Of a stretch of DNA of 64,000 bases, positions 18,126 through 26,757 are shown in pieces. A model generated the notes under the pieces. The model had not been told where the DNA came from, ran no database searches, and saw only the letters and a list, made by a program, of their open reading frames with translations. The stretch comes from Prochlorococcus sp. MIT 1223 (GTDB lineage: Bacteria; Cyanobacteriota; Cyanobacteriia; PCC-6307; Cyanobiaceae). Within the stretch, counting starts at the first letter, position 1. The number at the start of each line of letters is the position of its first letter. A program made the translations under genes and the position numbers. The stretch spans positions 1,144,865-1,208,864 of the forward strand of contig NZ_CP139303.1 in the NCBI RefSeq assembly GCF_034092465.1, in the 5' to 3' direction.

Positions 18126-18872
18126 TTAACCTTCTGCACCACCATAATCAGAGGTTGTGTCGTCAGCCGGAGCTCCTCTTCTTCTTCTGCTGCGACCCTC
18201 TTGATCGTCAGATTCAACAGACGATGATGCTCCATAACTTCTATCCTCCCAGCCTTTAGCTCCAGAATCTCTTTCAGCGGAGCCATCTGCTGAAGCAGAA
18301 GGACCGCCGTAACCGCCACCGCCATAGCCGCCGCCGCTGTTGTTGTTATAGCCGCCGCCGCCATAGCCGCCGCCGCTGTTGTTATAGCCACCGCCATAGC
18401 CGCCGCCGCTGTTGTTGTTATAGCCGCCGCCGCCGCCATAACCGCCGCCGCTGTTGTTATAGCCGCCGCCACCGCCATAGCCGCCGCCGCCGCTGTTGTT
18501 ATAGCCACCGCCGCCGCCATAACCGCCGCCGCTGTTGTTATAGCCGCCGCCGCCGCCATAGCCACCGCCACCGCCATAGCCGCCACCGCCGCCGCCATAG
18601 CCGCCGCCGCCTCTTCTAGGGCCGCCGCTTCCACGAGGTTCAGCTTTATTAATACGTAATGGTCGACCCATCAATTCTGCTCCTTGTAGAGCCTCAATGG
18701 CAGATGCTTCGACTGACTCATCTGCCATCTCAACAAAAGCAAAGCCTCTTTTACGCCCTGTGTCTCGTTCTAAAGGTAGAGAACAGTTAGTTACTTCCCC
18801 AAAAGGAGTAAACAACTCAACTACATCTTCCTGCTCAGCGCGGAAAGGCAAGTTACCAACAAAAATACTCAC
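18126..18872 (-). CDS. Glycine-rich RNA-binding (RRM) protein
   Basis: One RRM covers residues 1-80, with RNP2 IFVGNLPF and RNP1 KRGFAFVEM intact. A long Gly-rich region (about 88-195) of YGGGGGYNNSGGG-like units follows, then an acidic/Arg patch (GRSRRRRGAP). Cyanobacterial Rbp proteins bind RNA and are often cold-induced; in some species they localise mRNAs at the thylakoid. With 248 residues it is longer than the common 85-110-residue Rbp, because of the repeats. An alanine-rich frame on the same strand is only a shadow of the GGN repeats. Confidence 0.93.
   Translation of the reverse strand: MSIFVGNLPFRAEQEDVVELFTPFGEVTNCSLPLERDTGRKRGFAFVEMADESVEASAIEALQGAELMGRPLRINKAEPRGSGGPRRGGGGYGGGGGGYGGGGGYGGGGGYNNSGGGYGGGGGYNNSGGGGYGGGGGYNNSGGGYGGGGGYNNNSGGGYGGGYNNSGGGYGGGGYNNNSGGGYGGGGYGGPSASADGSAERDSGAKGWEDRSYGASSSVESDDQEGRSRRRRGAPADDTTSDYGGAEG
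18301..18612 (-). repeat. GC-rich glycine-codon tandem repeat in the RNA-binding protein gene
   Basis: The stretch is made of imperfect repeats of GCCGCCGCC, CTGTTGTTATAGCC and CCATA in plus-strand reading, encoding GGG, YNN(N)S and YGG blocks. Its GC content is far above the rest of the window. Copy number should vary between strains by slippage. Confidence 0.9.
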
Positions 18873-18907
18873 TTGAATCGTGGACCAAAAAATAAATGTG
18901 CCTGAGA

Positions 18908-18950
18908 GGCTTTTAAAAAGCCAAATTTAATGATTCAAAAGAAGAATCAT
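18908..18950 (-). terminator. Two hairpins between argH and the RNA-binding protein gene
   Basis: In the direction of argH and the RNA-binding gene, ATGATTC/GAATCAT (7-bp stem, 7-base loop, 18930-18950) comes first and is followed by TTAAATTT. Then GGCTTTTTAAAAGCC follows (18908-18922). The first could end argH transcripts or both could structure the 5' UTR of the RNA-binding gene. Neither has a strong T-run. Confidence 0.35.
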
Positions 18951-18997
18951 CTCACAAATTATTCTAATACTTTGAACCTACAAAAAGAGTAAAAGAA

Positions 18998-20377
18998 TTA
19001 TTTAGCAAGCTTGGACCGCCATACAACCAACTGTTCCTTAACAAGACGAAAGCCTGTTCCACCTTGACTAGTCCTAGAAGCAACAACATTCTCGGGCAAA
19101 AGTTTTGTATAGATATCTTGAGAAACTGATGGATGAAATTCTTGCCATTTTTCAAGAGTTAAGTCTTTCAATAAAATATTTTGCTCTAAACAATACTTAA
19201 CAAGTGCTCCAACCAACTGATAGGCCTCCCTAAATGGTACTCCTTTTATGACTAAATAGTCTGCAACATCAGTCGCATTAGAAAAATCCGAAATAACAGC
19301 TGCAGACAATGAATCTCTAGAAAATTCTATTCCTTCTTCAAATAATATTGTCATTGCATTTAAACAATTATCAACTGTTAAAACTGTATCGAAAAGAGCT
19401 TCTTTGTCCTCTTGAAAATCCTTATTGTAAGCCAAAGGCAATCCTTTTATCATCGTTAATAATGCTTGTAAATGTCCAAAAACTCTTCCAGACTTACCTC
19501 TTATTAGTTCAGGAACATCTGGATTCTTTTTTTGAGGCATAAGGCTACTGCCTGTTGCACATCGATCTGTAAGTTTTACAAATGAAAATTCTTCTGAAGA
19601 CCATAAAATTAATTCTTCCGATAACCTGCTTAAATGAGCCATAATTAATGATGCTGAAGAAACAAATTCAACAACAAAGTCTCTATCACTTACTGCATCT
19701 ATACTATTATTGCAAATATTCTCAAAGCCTAAAGTCTTAGCTGTTAAGTACCTATCTATCGGTACCTTTGTTCCTGCCAATGCTGCTGCACCTAAAGGAC
19801 AAGTATTCACTCTTCCTCTTACATCTAATAAACGTTCTCTATCTCTTTCAAGCATCTCAATATAAGCTACTAAATGATGAGCTAACGATACAGGTTGAGC
19901 TCTTTGTAAATGAGTATATCCAGGTATTATTGTATTTAAATTTTCTTCTGCTTGATTTAATAAAATTAACTGAAATTTTTTAACTTGATCATCTAATCTA
20001 TCTATTTTTTTCCTTAGCCATAATCTTAAATCTGTCGCAACTTGATCATTTCGACTTCTTCCTGTATGCAATTTTTTTCCAATATCTCCAATTTTATTAA
20101 TCAATCTATGTTCAACTGCAAAATGAACATCCTCATCATCTACTCCTGCTTTAAAACTACCTCTATGATATTCAATGAGAATTTCCTTAAGTCCTTCTTC
20201 AATCAGTTTTGCCTCTTTACTCGTAATTACTTTTGTCTCAGCCAGCATTTTTGCATGTGCTATTGAACCTTCTATATCTTCATTTAAAAGTTCAATATCA
20301 AAATTAATAGACGCATTAAATACTTTTATAAAGGGATTCAGACCCTTCTCAAACCTATCACTCCATGCTTTAGTCAA
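18998..20377 (-). CDS. argH: Argininosuccinate lyase
   Basis: ArgH splits argininosuccinate into arginine and fumarate. The superfamily signature [12 protein letters not shown] is intact, as are [25 protein letters not shown]-like [12 protein letters not shown] and DRDFVVEF. The 459-residue length is normal. The start is TTG at 20377; no ATG or GTG lies in frame before the conserved [14 protein letters not shown]. Its partner argG is at 49.6 kb in this window. Confidence 0.96.
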   Translation of the reverse strand: MTKAWSDRFEKGLNPFIKVFNASINFDIELLNEDIEGSIAHAKMLAETKVITSKEAKLIEEGLKEILIEYHRGSFKAGVDDEDVHFAVEHRLINKIGDIGKKLHTGRSRNDQVATDLRLWLRKKIDRLDDQVKKFQLILLNQAEENLNTIIPGYTHLQRAQPVSLAHHLVAYIEMLERDRERLLDVRGRVNTCPLGAAALAGTKVPIDRYLTAKTLGFENICNNSIDAVSDRDFVVEFVSSASLIMAHLSRLSEELILWSSEEFSFVKLTDRCATGSSLMPQKKNPDVPELIRGKSGRVFGHLQALLTMIKGLPLAYNKDFQEDKEALFDTVLTVDNCLNAMTILFEEGIEFSRDSLSAAVISDFSNATDVADYLVIKGVPFREAYQLVGALVKYCLEQNILLKDLTLEKWQEFHPSVSQDIYTKLLPENVVASRTSQGGTGFRLVKEQLVVWRSKLAK

Positions 20378-20427
20378 ATTTAAATCCCTCAGATACTTAT
20401 CTACTAAAGCAACTTGCTAAAAAGTTG

Positions 20428-21837
20428 TCAGTGGTGAATTTTTCTTATGTTAGGAAGAGTTATATCTTCATTAACTTTTAAGACAACCATAGAGGCATCA
20501 TCTTGTAGGTGCTGCCCTATTCCTACAAAACTATCTAAACGTTTAAAAAGCTTATCTAAAATTGGTTTTGCACTTAAACCTTGAACTGCATATTCACTCA
20601 AGAGATGAATTAAACGAACTTCATCAAAACGTTCGCCTGTAAGACCTTGTGCCTCAGTTACTCCATCTGTGTAATACAAAAGAATATCCCCTGGTTCAAG
20701 AATAGTTTCACCGCAAACATATTCTGCGTCAGGTTGAAGTCCAATTAATAAGCCAGGTGAATCCAATCTAGATATTGCTTTTGTTGCAGCTCTCCAAAGT
20801 AATGGAGGGTTATGAGCAGCGTTGGCAAATCTTAATTTCCTAGACCTCGGATCATAATCAGAATAAAAAAGAGTAACAAAGCGATGAGATTGAGCCAAAT
20901 CATCAAGTGCTAACTGATTTAAGTCATGAAGGATCTGATTCGGTGGTAATCCACTAATTACCTCAGCTCTCAACATTCCTCTAAGCATTGTCATCAATAA
21001 ACCAGCTGGAATTCCTTTGCCCATTACATCTCCAATAACAAAAGACCATTGGCCTCTTTCTCTTCTTCTACCTAATAATTCAGGCCTGGTCGGCATAAAA
21101 TCGTAGTAGTCGCCTCCTACCTGAAATGCAGGCCGACAAAGAGCAGCTAATTCAATACCCTCAATCATTGGACATCTGTCAGGAAGTAATTGCGCCTGTA
21201 TTTCCGCTCCAATGCTTAATTGCCTATCTAAACTTTCATGTCTTCTAATCTCTTGAATAACCAAATCATTTTCAATTGCAACTCCTGTTAAATCAGCAAC
21301 TAATTGAACATGCTGTCGATGAATATCACTCCAGAAACAGTTTTTTTGAGTATTAAAAATATATATTCTTCCTCTAACTCTGCCTCTAGCTATTAATGAA
21401 GTAGTGAAAACTCCTGAATCTGAAAAATGACTTTGAAAAAAACTATCTAATAAAGCTAATTGATTCTCGTCAAATGCAAACCCTTCCTTCTTTCCAGGAT
21501 CAAATACAGATAATTGTCTAACTAGTTCCTGAGAATCATCATTTGAAGATAAATGAATTTGTTCTCTCCAAACTCGTCCATCTTCATGAAATGGAATTAA
21601 GCAACATCCTTCAACTCCAATTAGTTGAGTTATAACAACTGGGACAAATTCCAAAAACCTGCTCAAATTGGTAAAACTTCTTAGAGCAAATCCCAATGAA
21701 GATAACAATTCTTGATTTCGTTTTTGTTCTCTAGATAAACTATCTAATAATTCTCTAAATGATGAGGAAGGAGAAAATAATTGGGCATTGCTCAATGAAG
21801 AGTTTTTTATATTTAGTGGAAGTCGTTTATTTGGCAA
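20428..21837 (-). CDS. GAF-like plus PP2C (RsbU/SpoIIE-type) serine phosphatase
   Basis: A 469-residue regulatory protein. Residues about 30-190 look like a GAF sensor domain (SLGFALRSFTNLSRFLEFVP onward). The C-terminal PP2C-type phosphatase has LLPDRCP, VGGDYYDF, VIGDVMGKGIPA, NAAHNPPLL, YYTDGVTEAQ and DDASMVVL, with the metal-binding Asp residues in place. Such proteins dephosphorylate anti-sigma antagonists; no RsbW/RsbV partner is visible here, so the target is unknown. It lies 50 bp before argH on the same strand. Confidence 0.88.
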   Translation of the reverse strand: MPNKRLPLNIKNSSLSNAQLFSPSSSFRELLDSLSREQKRNQELLSSLGFALRSFTNLSRFLEFVPVVITQLIGVEGCCLIPFHEDGRVWREQIHLSSNDDSQELVRQLSVFDPGKKEGFAFDENQLALLDSFFQSHFSDSGVFTTSLIARGRVRGRIYIFNTQKNCFWSDIHRQHVQLVADLTGVAIENDLVIQEIRRHESLDRQLSIGAEIQAQLLPDRCPMIEGIELAALCRPAFQVGGDYYDFMPTRPELLGRRRERGQWSFVIGDVMGKGIPAGLLMTMLRGMLRAEVISGLPPNQILHDLNQLALDDLAQSHRFVTLFYSDYDPRSRKLRFANAAHNPPLLWRAATKAISRLDSPGLLIGLQPDAEYVCGETILEPGDILLYYTDGVTEAQGLTGERFDEVRLIHLLSEYAVQGLSAKPILDKLFKRLDSFVGIGQHLQDDASMVVLKVNEDITLPNIRKIHH

Positions 21838-21896
21838 TTACAAACAACCTAAGAATTCAAAAGGTAGCAAAATTTGGCAAAAGAGTCTTTAGAAAA

Positions 21897-23210
21897 TCAA
21901 CGTTTTGCCAATAGAGCTTCAACAAATTCAAAACTATTAAAAGGCCTTAAATCTCTAATACCTTCACCTGCACCAATAAATCGAATAGGTAATTTTGCTT
22001 CTGATGCAATTGCTAATGCAACTCCTCCTCTGGATGAACCATCAAGTTTCGTGATAACTACACCTGTTAATTGAGCTGATTTAGCAAATGCCATGGCTTG
22101 TCTAAGACCATTTTGCCCTTGACTTGCATCTAAAACCAAAAGAGATTCAACCTCAGCATTTGGAGATAATCTGTCAATTATTTTTCTAATCTTTTCTAAC
22201 TCATCCATAAGATTATTTTTTGTTTGTAATCTTCCTGCTGTATCTACTAATAATAAATCGACATTCTTTGAGCTAGCTGCTCCTATAGCATCAAAAACAA
22301 CAGCCGCAGGGTCAGCATTGGCTGTTTCATTAGCAATTAAAGGTACAGAGCTTTTTTTTGCCCAAACTCTCAATTGCTGTACTGCTGCTGCTCTAAATGT
22401 ATCTGCTGCTGCTATTAAAGCTGAATATCCACTTCTAACTGCAAGGTTAGCTAACTTTCCTAATGTAGTTGTTTTTCCAACTCCATTAACACCAACAAAT
22501 AACCATATATTTAATGTATTCTTCTCGGGAACTAATAATTCCTTTTCAGAAGATTTTATTGGCTCATCTAATATTTCTCGCAATTTCTCTTTTAAGAAAT
22601 TTAATCCTTCTTCTGCTCCCAAAACTTCCTCGTTTAGACGGGTACGCAAAGCCGCTAAGATTTTATCCGTCGCATCTATACCTGCATCTGCTTTTAAAAG
22701 TAACATTTCCAAGTCATCAACTACTTCAGGCGTTAAAGGATCGTCTCCAAATTTATCAAGTAAATCAGTTACAAACTCTTTTCGAGTCTTTTCTAACCCA
22801 TCTTTTAATCTACCGAGCCAATCAATTTCTTCTAATGAGATGTCAGCAGATTTTTTCCCTTGGGCAGCTAAAATATCTGCTGACCAAGTAAAGTCATTAT
22901 CAAAATCACCAAGAGTCGGCTCTTCATTAACTGAGGGATCTACTTCTTCAACTCCAATATTTGAAGGCTTCGATAAAACCTCATTGTTGCCAGACAGTTC
23001 AATTTCTTCTTTTTGAATAGAAATTTTAGTTTCTACTGATTTATCTTTTATTTTTTTCTGATTTTCTGCTATTTCTTCCTTTCGTTTTTGTTGTTGTTCT
23101 TTTAACCTTTCATATGCATCTTTTGCCCAATCTAATGAGTTTTCAGATTCTTCATCCAATATATTTTTAGAAGAGTCTAAGTTTTTACGCTTAAATTCAT
23201 CGTAAGTCAT
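21897..23210 (-). CDS. ftsY: Signal recognition particle receptor
   Basis: FtsY receives SRP-ribosome complexes at the membrane. The NG domain starts near residue 145; G1 is GVNGVGKTTTLGKLA, followed by AADTFRAAAVQQL, DTAGRLQTKNNLM and TKLDGSSRGG. The N-terminal A domain of about 140 residues is charged, Glu/Lys-rich and partly coiled coil. Its ATG overlaps the nusB stop by one base (TAATG), so the two are coupled. Confidence 0.95.
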   Translation of the reverse strand: MTYDEFKRKNLDSSKNILDEESENSLDWAKDAYERLKEQQQKRKEEIAENQKKIKDKSVETKISIQKEEIELSGNNEVLSKPSNIGVEEVDPSVNEEPTLGDFDNDFTWSADILAAQGKKSADISLEEIDWLGRLKDGLEKTRKEFVTDLLDKFGDDPLTPEVVDDLEMLLLKADAGIDATDKILAALRTRLNEEVLGAEEGLNFLKEKLREILDEPIKSSEKELLVPEKNTLNIWLFVGVNGVGKTTTLGKLANLAVRSGYSALIAAADTFRAAAVQQLRVWAKKSSVPLIANETANADPAAVVFDAIGAASSKNVDLLLVDTAGRLQTKNNLMDELEKIRKIIDRLSPNAEVESLLVLDASQGQNGLRQAMAFAKSAQLTGVVITKLDGSSRGGVALAIASEAKLPIRFIGAGEGIRDLRPFNSFEFVEALLAKR

Positions 23211-23845
23211 TATTTTAGATTTAAAGACATATTATCTTGTAATTTCCTTAAAATGCCATTAATCATTTTTCTACCTTGTTCATCACTATAACGATTAGCT
23301 AAATTAACAGCTTCATTACAAGCTACAGCAACAGGAATATTTAAATTATTTAAGTCAACAAAAGCAATCCTTAAAATATCTCGATCAATTCTAGGAAGTC
23401 TCTTTAAGCGCCAACCTTCCATAACATTATCAATGTTTTGATCAATATGAGAAAACTTATTTAAAATAAGATTTACTCTATTAATTGCTCCAAACCTAAT
23501 TTCCTCGTGATCACTTAATGATATTAATCGTGTTAGATCAATTGTTTCCTCAAGACTGTTTAATATAAGTTCTCCTTTTTTTAAACTATTAGTCAAGTGT
23601 TTTCGAACTATCTGATTTGAAGATTTATCAAACTCTTTTAATTCACTATCATTTAATTCTTCATAAGCAATTTCTAATAGGTTAGCGCAGTCCGCCAACT
23701 CTTCTTTCCAATGATTTGTTAAAGTGTCTAATGCTTTATTTAAAACTTGTTCAATAGAAAAATTTTTATTGACTTTAATTTGATTTTCTTCCATTTGTCC
23801 TAACAGTAATAAAGCAAGTTCTCTTGAAACAGATCTAGATTGCAT
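23210..23845 (-). CDS. nusB: Transcription antitermination factor NusB
   Basis: NusB is an all-helical RNA-binding factor for rRNA antitermination. The N-terminal SRELALLLLGQME and the C-terminal DRDILRIAFVDL, VAVACNEAVNLANRYSDEQG and NGILRKL are typical. At 211 residues it is longer than E. coli NusB (139) because of a middle insert, as in other cyanobacteria from memory. It precedes ftsY with a one-base overlap. Confidence 0.93.
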   Translation of the reverse strand: MQSRSVSRELALLLLGQMEENQIKVNKNFSIEQVLNKALDTLTNHWKEELADCANLLEIAYEELNDSELKEFDKSSNQIVRKHLTNSLKKGELILNSLEETIDLTRLISLSDHEEIRFGAINRVNLILNKFSHIDQNIDNVMEGWRLKRLPRIDRDILRIAFVDLNNLNIPVAVACNEAVNLANRYSDEQGRKMINGILRKLQDNMSLNLK

Positions 23846-23868
23846 GATTTTATATTTTACTGGTGAAA

Positions 23869-24615
23869 TTATGTATTTGAAGAAGAAGTATTAGTCGAAG
23901 CAGATTTCAATTGTGAAAATAAACTGGAAAATGTTGGATTAGTAGAGTTACTTCTTTCATCTGGATTAACAATTCCTGCGGAGATAATAGTTCTAAAAGC
24001 ATCCTCTACTGATATATTTAAATCTTTTACAGAATCTTCTGGAACCAATGTATACCAGCCAGTAGTTGGATTAGGTGCAGTAGGGATAAAAACACTAAGC
24101 AGGGTTGCCTCTAGTTCAGGTTGTAGAGAAGGGCCTACTACTCCCGTAACAAAACCTACGCTAAACAAACCTTCTCGAGGATACTCTACTAAAACAACAC
24201 GCCTAAATCTTGTTGAATTATCTTTTAAAAACGTTTCCAATAATTGCTTAAGCGTTTTATAAATAGAACCTGCTAAAGGTATACGAGATAAAGTACCTTC
24301 ACCAAACTCCAACAAGAATCGACCAACAAAATTTCTAGCCATCAAACCAATTAGCAATATTCCCAACAATGGAACTGTCAAACCCAAAGTTAAATTAATT
24401 AGATCCTGGAGAAGAGGGTTAAGGGTTATGAAAGGATTTAACTGTTTAGGAATGGACGTTAAAAACGCCAAAACAAAACGACTGAATATTGTGGAAAGCC
24501 AAATAGTGGTGGCCAATGGGATGACAACCAAGAGACCAGCTATAAGGTCATTCTTAAGATCTTGCTGGAGCCTGGAAGCCAAAGGAAGGTCTTGTCTTTG
24601 AGAGGATTGCACCAA
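23869..24615 (-). CDS. DUF502 membrane protein
   Basis: A 248-residue protein with two hydrophobic segments near residues 25-50 and 65-95 (AGLLVVIPLATTIWLS and LLGILLIGLMARNF). The rest includes GTLSRIPLAGSIYKTLKQ, VVLVEYPREGLFSVGFVTG and FIPTAPNPTTGWYTLVP, which are DUF502 hallmarks. The family is widespread and of unknown function. It is 23 bp upstream of nusB on the same strand, a gene order I recall from picocyanobacteria. Confidence 0.9.
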   Translation of the reverse strand: MVQSSQRQDLPLASRLQQDLKNDLIAGLLVVIPLATTIWLSTIFSRFVLAFLTSIPKQLNPFITLNPLLQDLINLTLGLTVPLLGILLIGLMARNFVGRFLLEFGEGTLSRIPLAGSIYKTLKQLLETFLKDNSTRFRRVVLVEYPREGLFSVGFVTGVVGPSLQPELEATLLSVFIPTAPNPTTGWYTLVPEDSVKDLNISVEDAFRTIISAGIVNPDERSNSTNPTFSSLFSQLKSASTNTSSSNT

Positions 24616-24825
24616 TATTGGGTCTGATGCGTTGTTCTATATATACTATTTAAACAAATAATGAATTTAAATGTAAGTTGATGGATCTTACTAACCAATT
24701 TAAAATTTGACTATTAAATGTTTTACAAGCAGCCACCCATTGATTTTAATAAGAAAAAGAATCCTAAATCAAGTAAAATTTCTTTTATAAAACAAAATAA
24801 AACTAGTCTTTTCAAAACTTAAATT

Positions 24826-25782
24826 GTGAAGATCAATAATTTCAATCAATATCAACTCAGTAAAATTCTAAAAGAAAAAGCAAAAGAAGAAGGATTTGAA
24901 CCAGTTGGTATAGCAAGAGTGCCTGGTAGCTCTCGAATCAAACTAAGAACAGCAGCTTTAGAAAGATGGCTGGAAGCTGGTAATTATGCAGACATGAATT
25001 GGATGAATGCCCCTAGAAGAAAAAATATAGAAACACTTTTAGAAGGTATTAGTAGTGTAGTTGCTGTAGGTCTTAATTACTATGTAGATAAAGAACAAAA
25101 TCCAGAAACCATGCAAATTGCTAGATTTGCATGGGGTAATGATTATCACAAAGTGATAGAGAGAAAACTCAAAAGAATTGGGAAATGGCTTAAAAAAGAA
25201 AGGCCTGATTGTAATTGGAAAGTTTGTGTGGATTCAACCTCTTTACTTGAAAAAGCATGGGCGGAAGAAGCCGGGATAGGTTGGATTGGGAAACATTCCA
25301 ACGTAATAAATTCAAAAAATGGTTCTTGGATAGTTTTAGGTTTTTTACTATGCACTGAACCTCTAACACCAGATGAACCTGCTAAACCTCTATGTGGCAA
25401 ATGCGAGAAATGCATTGATGCATGCCCTACAAACGCAATAACAGAACCATTTGTAATCAATGCAAATAAATGCATTACATATCACAATATAGAAAACAGA
25501 AATCTAAATTTGCCAAAAGAAATTGTTGATTCAATGGGTAATTGGATTGCAGGTTGTGACATATGCCAAAATATTTGTCCTTGGAATACAAAAGAAATTG
25601 AAAGCAGTAAAGACCCTGAAATGCAACCAAAAGAATGGATTATGAATTTAACTAATCAACAAATTTTTAATTGGAGTGATGAAGATTGGAAGCAAATTCT
25701 TGTTGGGTCAACTCTAAAAAGAGTAAAGCCTTGGATGTGGAGAAGAAATGCTAATGCTATAAAAGAAAAAGAAGAAAACTAA
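24826..25782 (+). CDS. queG: Epoxyqueuosine reductase
   Basis: QueG carries out the last step of tRNA queuosine synthesis using cobalamin and two 4Fe-4S clusters. Cluster motifs are CGKCEKCIDACPTNA and CDICQNICPWN. WGNDYHKVI and AGIGWIGKHSN are family blocks. The start is GTG at 24826, and the 318-residue length is usual. It needs B12, which fits with cbiD at the left edge. The TPR gene follows 11 bp downstream. Confidence 0.95.
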   Translation: MKINNFNQYQLSKILKEKAKEEGFEPVGIARVPGSSRIKLRTAALERWLEAGNYADMNWMNAPRRKNIETLLEGISSVVAVGLNYYVDKEQNPETMQIARFAWGNDYHKVIERKLKRIGKWLKKERPDCNWKVCVDSTSLLEKAWAEEAGIGWIGKHSNVINSKNGSWIVLGFLLCTEPLTPDEPAKPLCGKCEKCIDACPTNAITEPFVINANKCITYHNIENRNLNLPKEIVDSMGNWIAGCDICQNICPWNTKEIESSKDPEMQPKEWIMNLTNQQIFNWSDEDWKQILVGSTLKRVKPWMWRRNANAIKEKEEN

Positions 25783-25793
25783 TTAAATAAACC

Positions 25794-26678
25794 ATGAGAT
25801 CAAAAAGAAATAATAATTTAATATTATTAACTTATTATATTTTAATAAGCCTAGTATCTATTAATGTTAGAAAGCCAGTATTAGCTTTTACTCCAGCTGT
25901 ATATGAGCCAAATATCAAAGAAATGAAAAATAAAAGTAAAGGTTTTGGCGAAATTGCAGCACAGTTATTATATTTCGGTGAAAACAAGAAAGCGATTCAA
26001 GTAGCAAATTTGGCTGTTAAACTAAACCCAAAAGAAGAGAAGCTCTGGGGAATATTAGCAGAAGCTCAAATGAGAAGCAAAGACTTAATTTCAGCAAGAA
26101 ATTCTTTAAAACAAGCGCAAATATTGAACCCAGGAGAAGCAGTTTATTATTTTAAAGAAGCAAGTATAGATTTTGAAATAAATAAAATAAATAATTCAAT
26201 ACATCTAATAGAAATAGGTTTATCTATAGATCCTAAAAACCCAAATGGATACTTTCAATTAGGAAATTCTAGAATGAGGCTAAAAGAATACAAAAAAGCT
26301 CTTTTAGCATTTGAAAAAGCAAATGATCTTAAACCTACCTTTTGGCAATCTATTAATAATCAAGCATTAGTGCTATACGAAATTAATTCCAAAGAAAAAG
26401 CAATCAAATTATGGGAAAAAGTCATTGAACTTAATGCTGATGCAGAACCAATGCTTGCTTTAGCTGCTGCAAAATATCAAAAAGACAACAAAGATAAAAA
26501 ATCTATTGATTTTGCCAAAAAAGCTTTATTAAAAAGTCCCATTTATGTTCATAAAAGTCATCAAAAAGATCAACTATGGGGAGATGAACTTCTAAAAGCC
26601 GCCAATGAACTGTTTAAAGCTCCTGAACTAAAAAAAGCAGTTTCTCAAGCAATTGCTAATTCAAGGATAAAAGATTGA
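25794..26678 (+). CDS. Exported TPR protein
   Basis: A 294-residue protein with a signal or anchor stretch at residues 8-30 (LILLTYYILISLVSI) and then about four to five tetratricopeptide units (AIQVANLAVKLNPKEEKLWG, NSIHLIEIGLSIDPKNPNGYF, ALLAFEKANDLKPT, AIKLWEKVIELN). TPRs bind other proteins; the partner is not known. It sits 11 bp after queG and 79 bp before the gyrA-like gene, in the same order as I remember near dnaN in other Prochlorococcus. Confidence 0.88.
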   Translation: MRSKRNNNLILLTYYILISLVSINVRKPVLAFTPAVYEPNIKEMKNKSKGFGEIAAQLLYFGENKKAIQVANLAVKLNPKEEKLWGILAEAQMRSKDLISARNSLKQAQILNPGEAVYYFKEASIDFEINKINNSIHLIEIGLSIDPKNPNGYFQLGNSRMRLKEYKKALLAFEKANDLKPTFWQSINNQALVLYEINSKEKAIKLWEKVIELNADAEPMLALAAAKYQKDNKDKKSIDFAKKALLKSPIYVHKSHQKDQLWGDELLKAANELFKAPELKKAVSQAIANSRIKD

Positions 26679-26757
26679 TGATAATAAAAAAAGATTGTTG
26701 TAAGAGAGATTGATCAGTAACCTGAAAAAAGTGAGGCACTCTTATTCCTAAATCTGG

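Noticed and set aside
18301-18612. Possible CRISPR-like or other array
   Set aside because: Repeats are in-frame glycine codons without unique spacers and with no cas genes nearby.
18116-18634. Alanine-rich 172-residue frame on the minus strand
   Set aside because: It is the shifted reading of GGN glycine repeats in the RNA-binding protein gene; its sequence is almost only Ala, Met, Val and Thr.
22318-23016. 232-residue plus-strand frame opposite ftsY
   Set aside because: Antisense shadow of the conserved FtsY coding sequence, Ser/Phe/Asn-rich and without family features.
24616-24825. tRNA or small RNA between DUF502 and queG
   Set aside because: The 210-bp divergent gap has no GTTCGA loop or paired arms; likely just two promoters.
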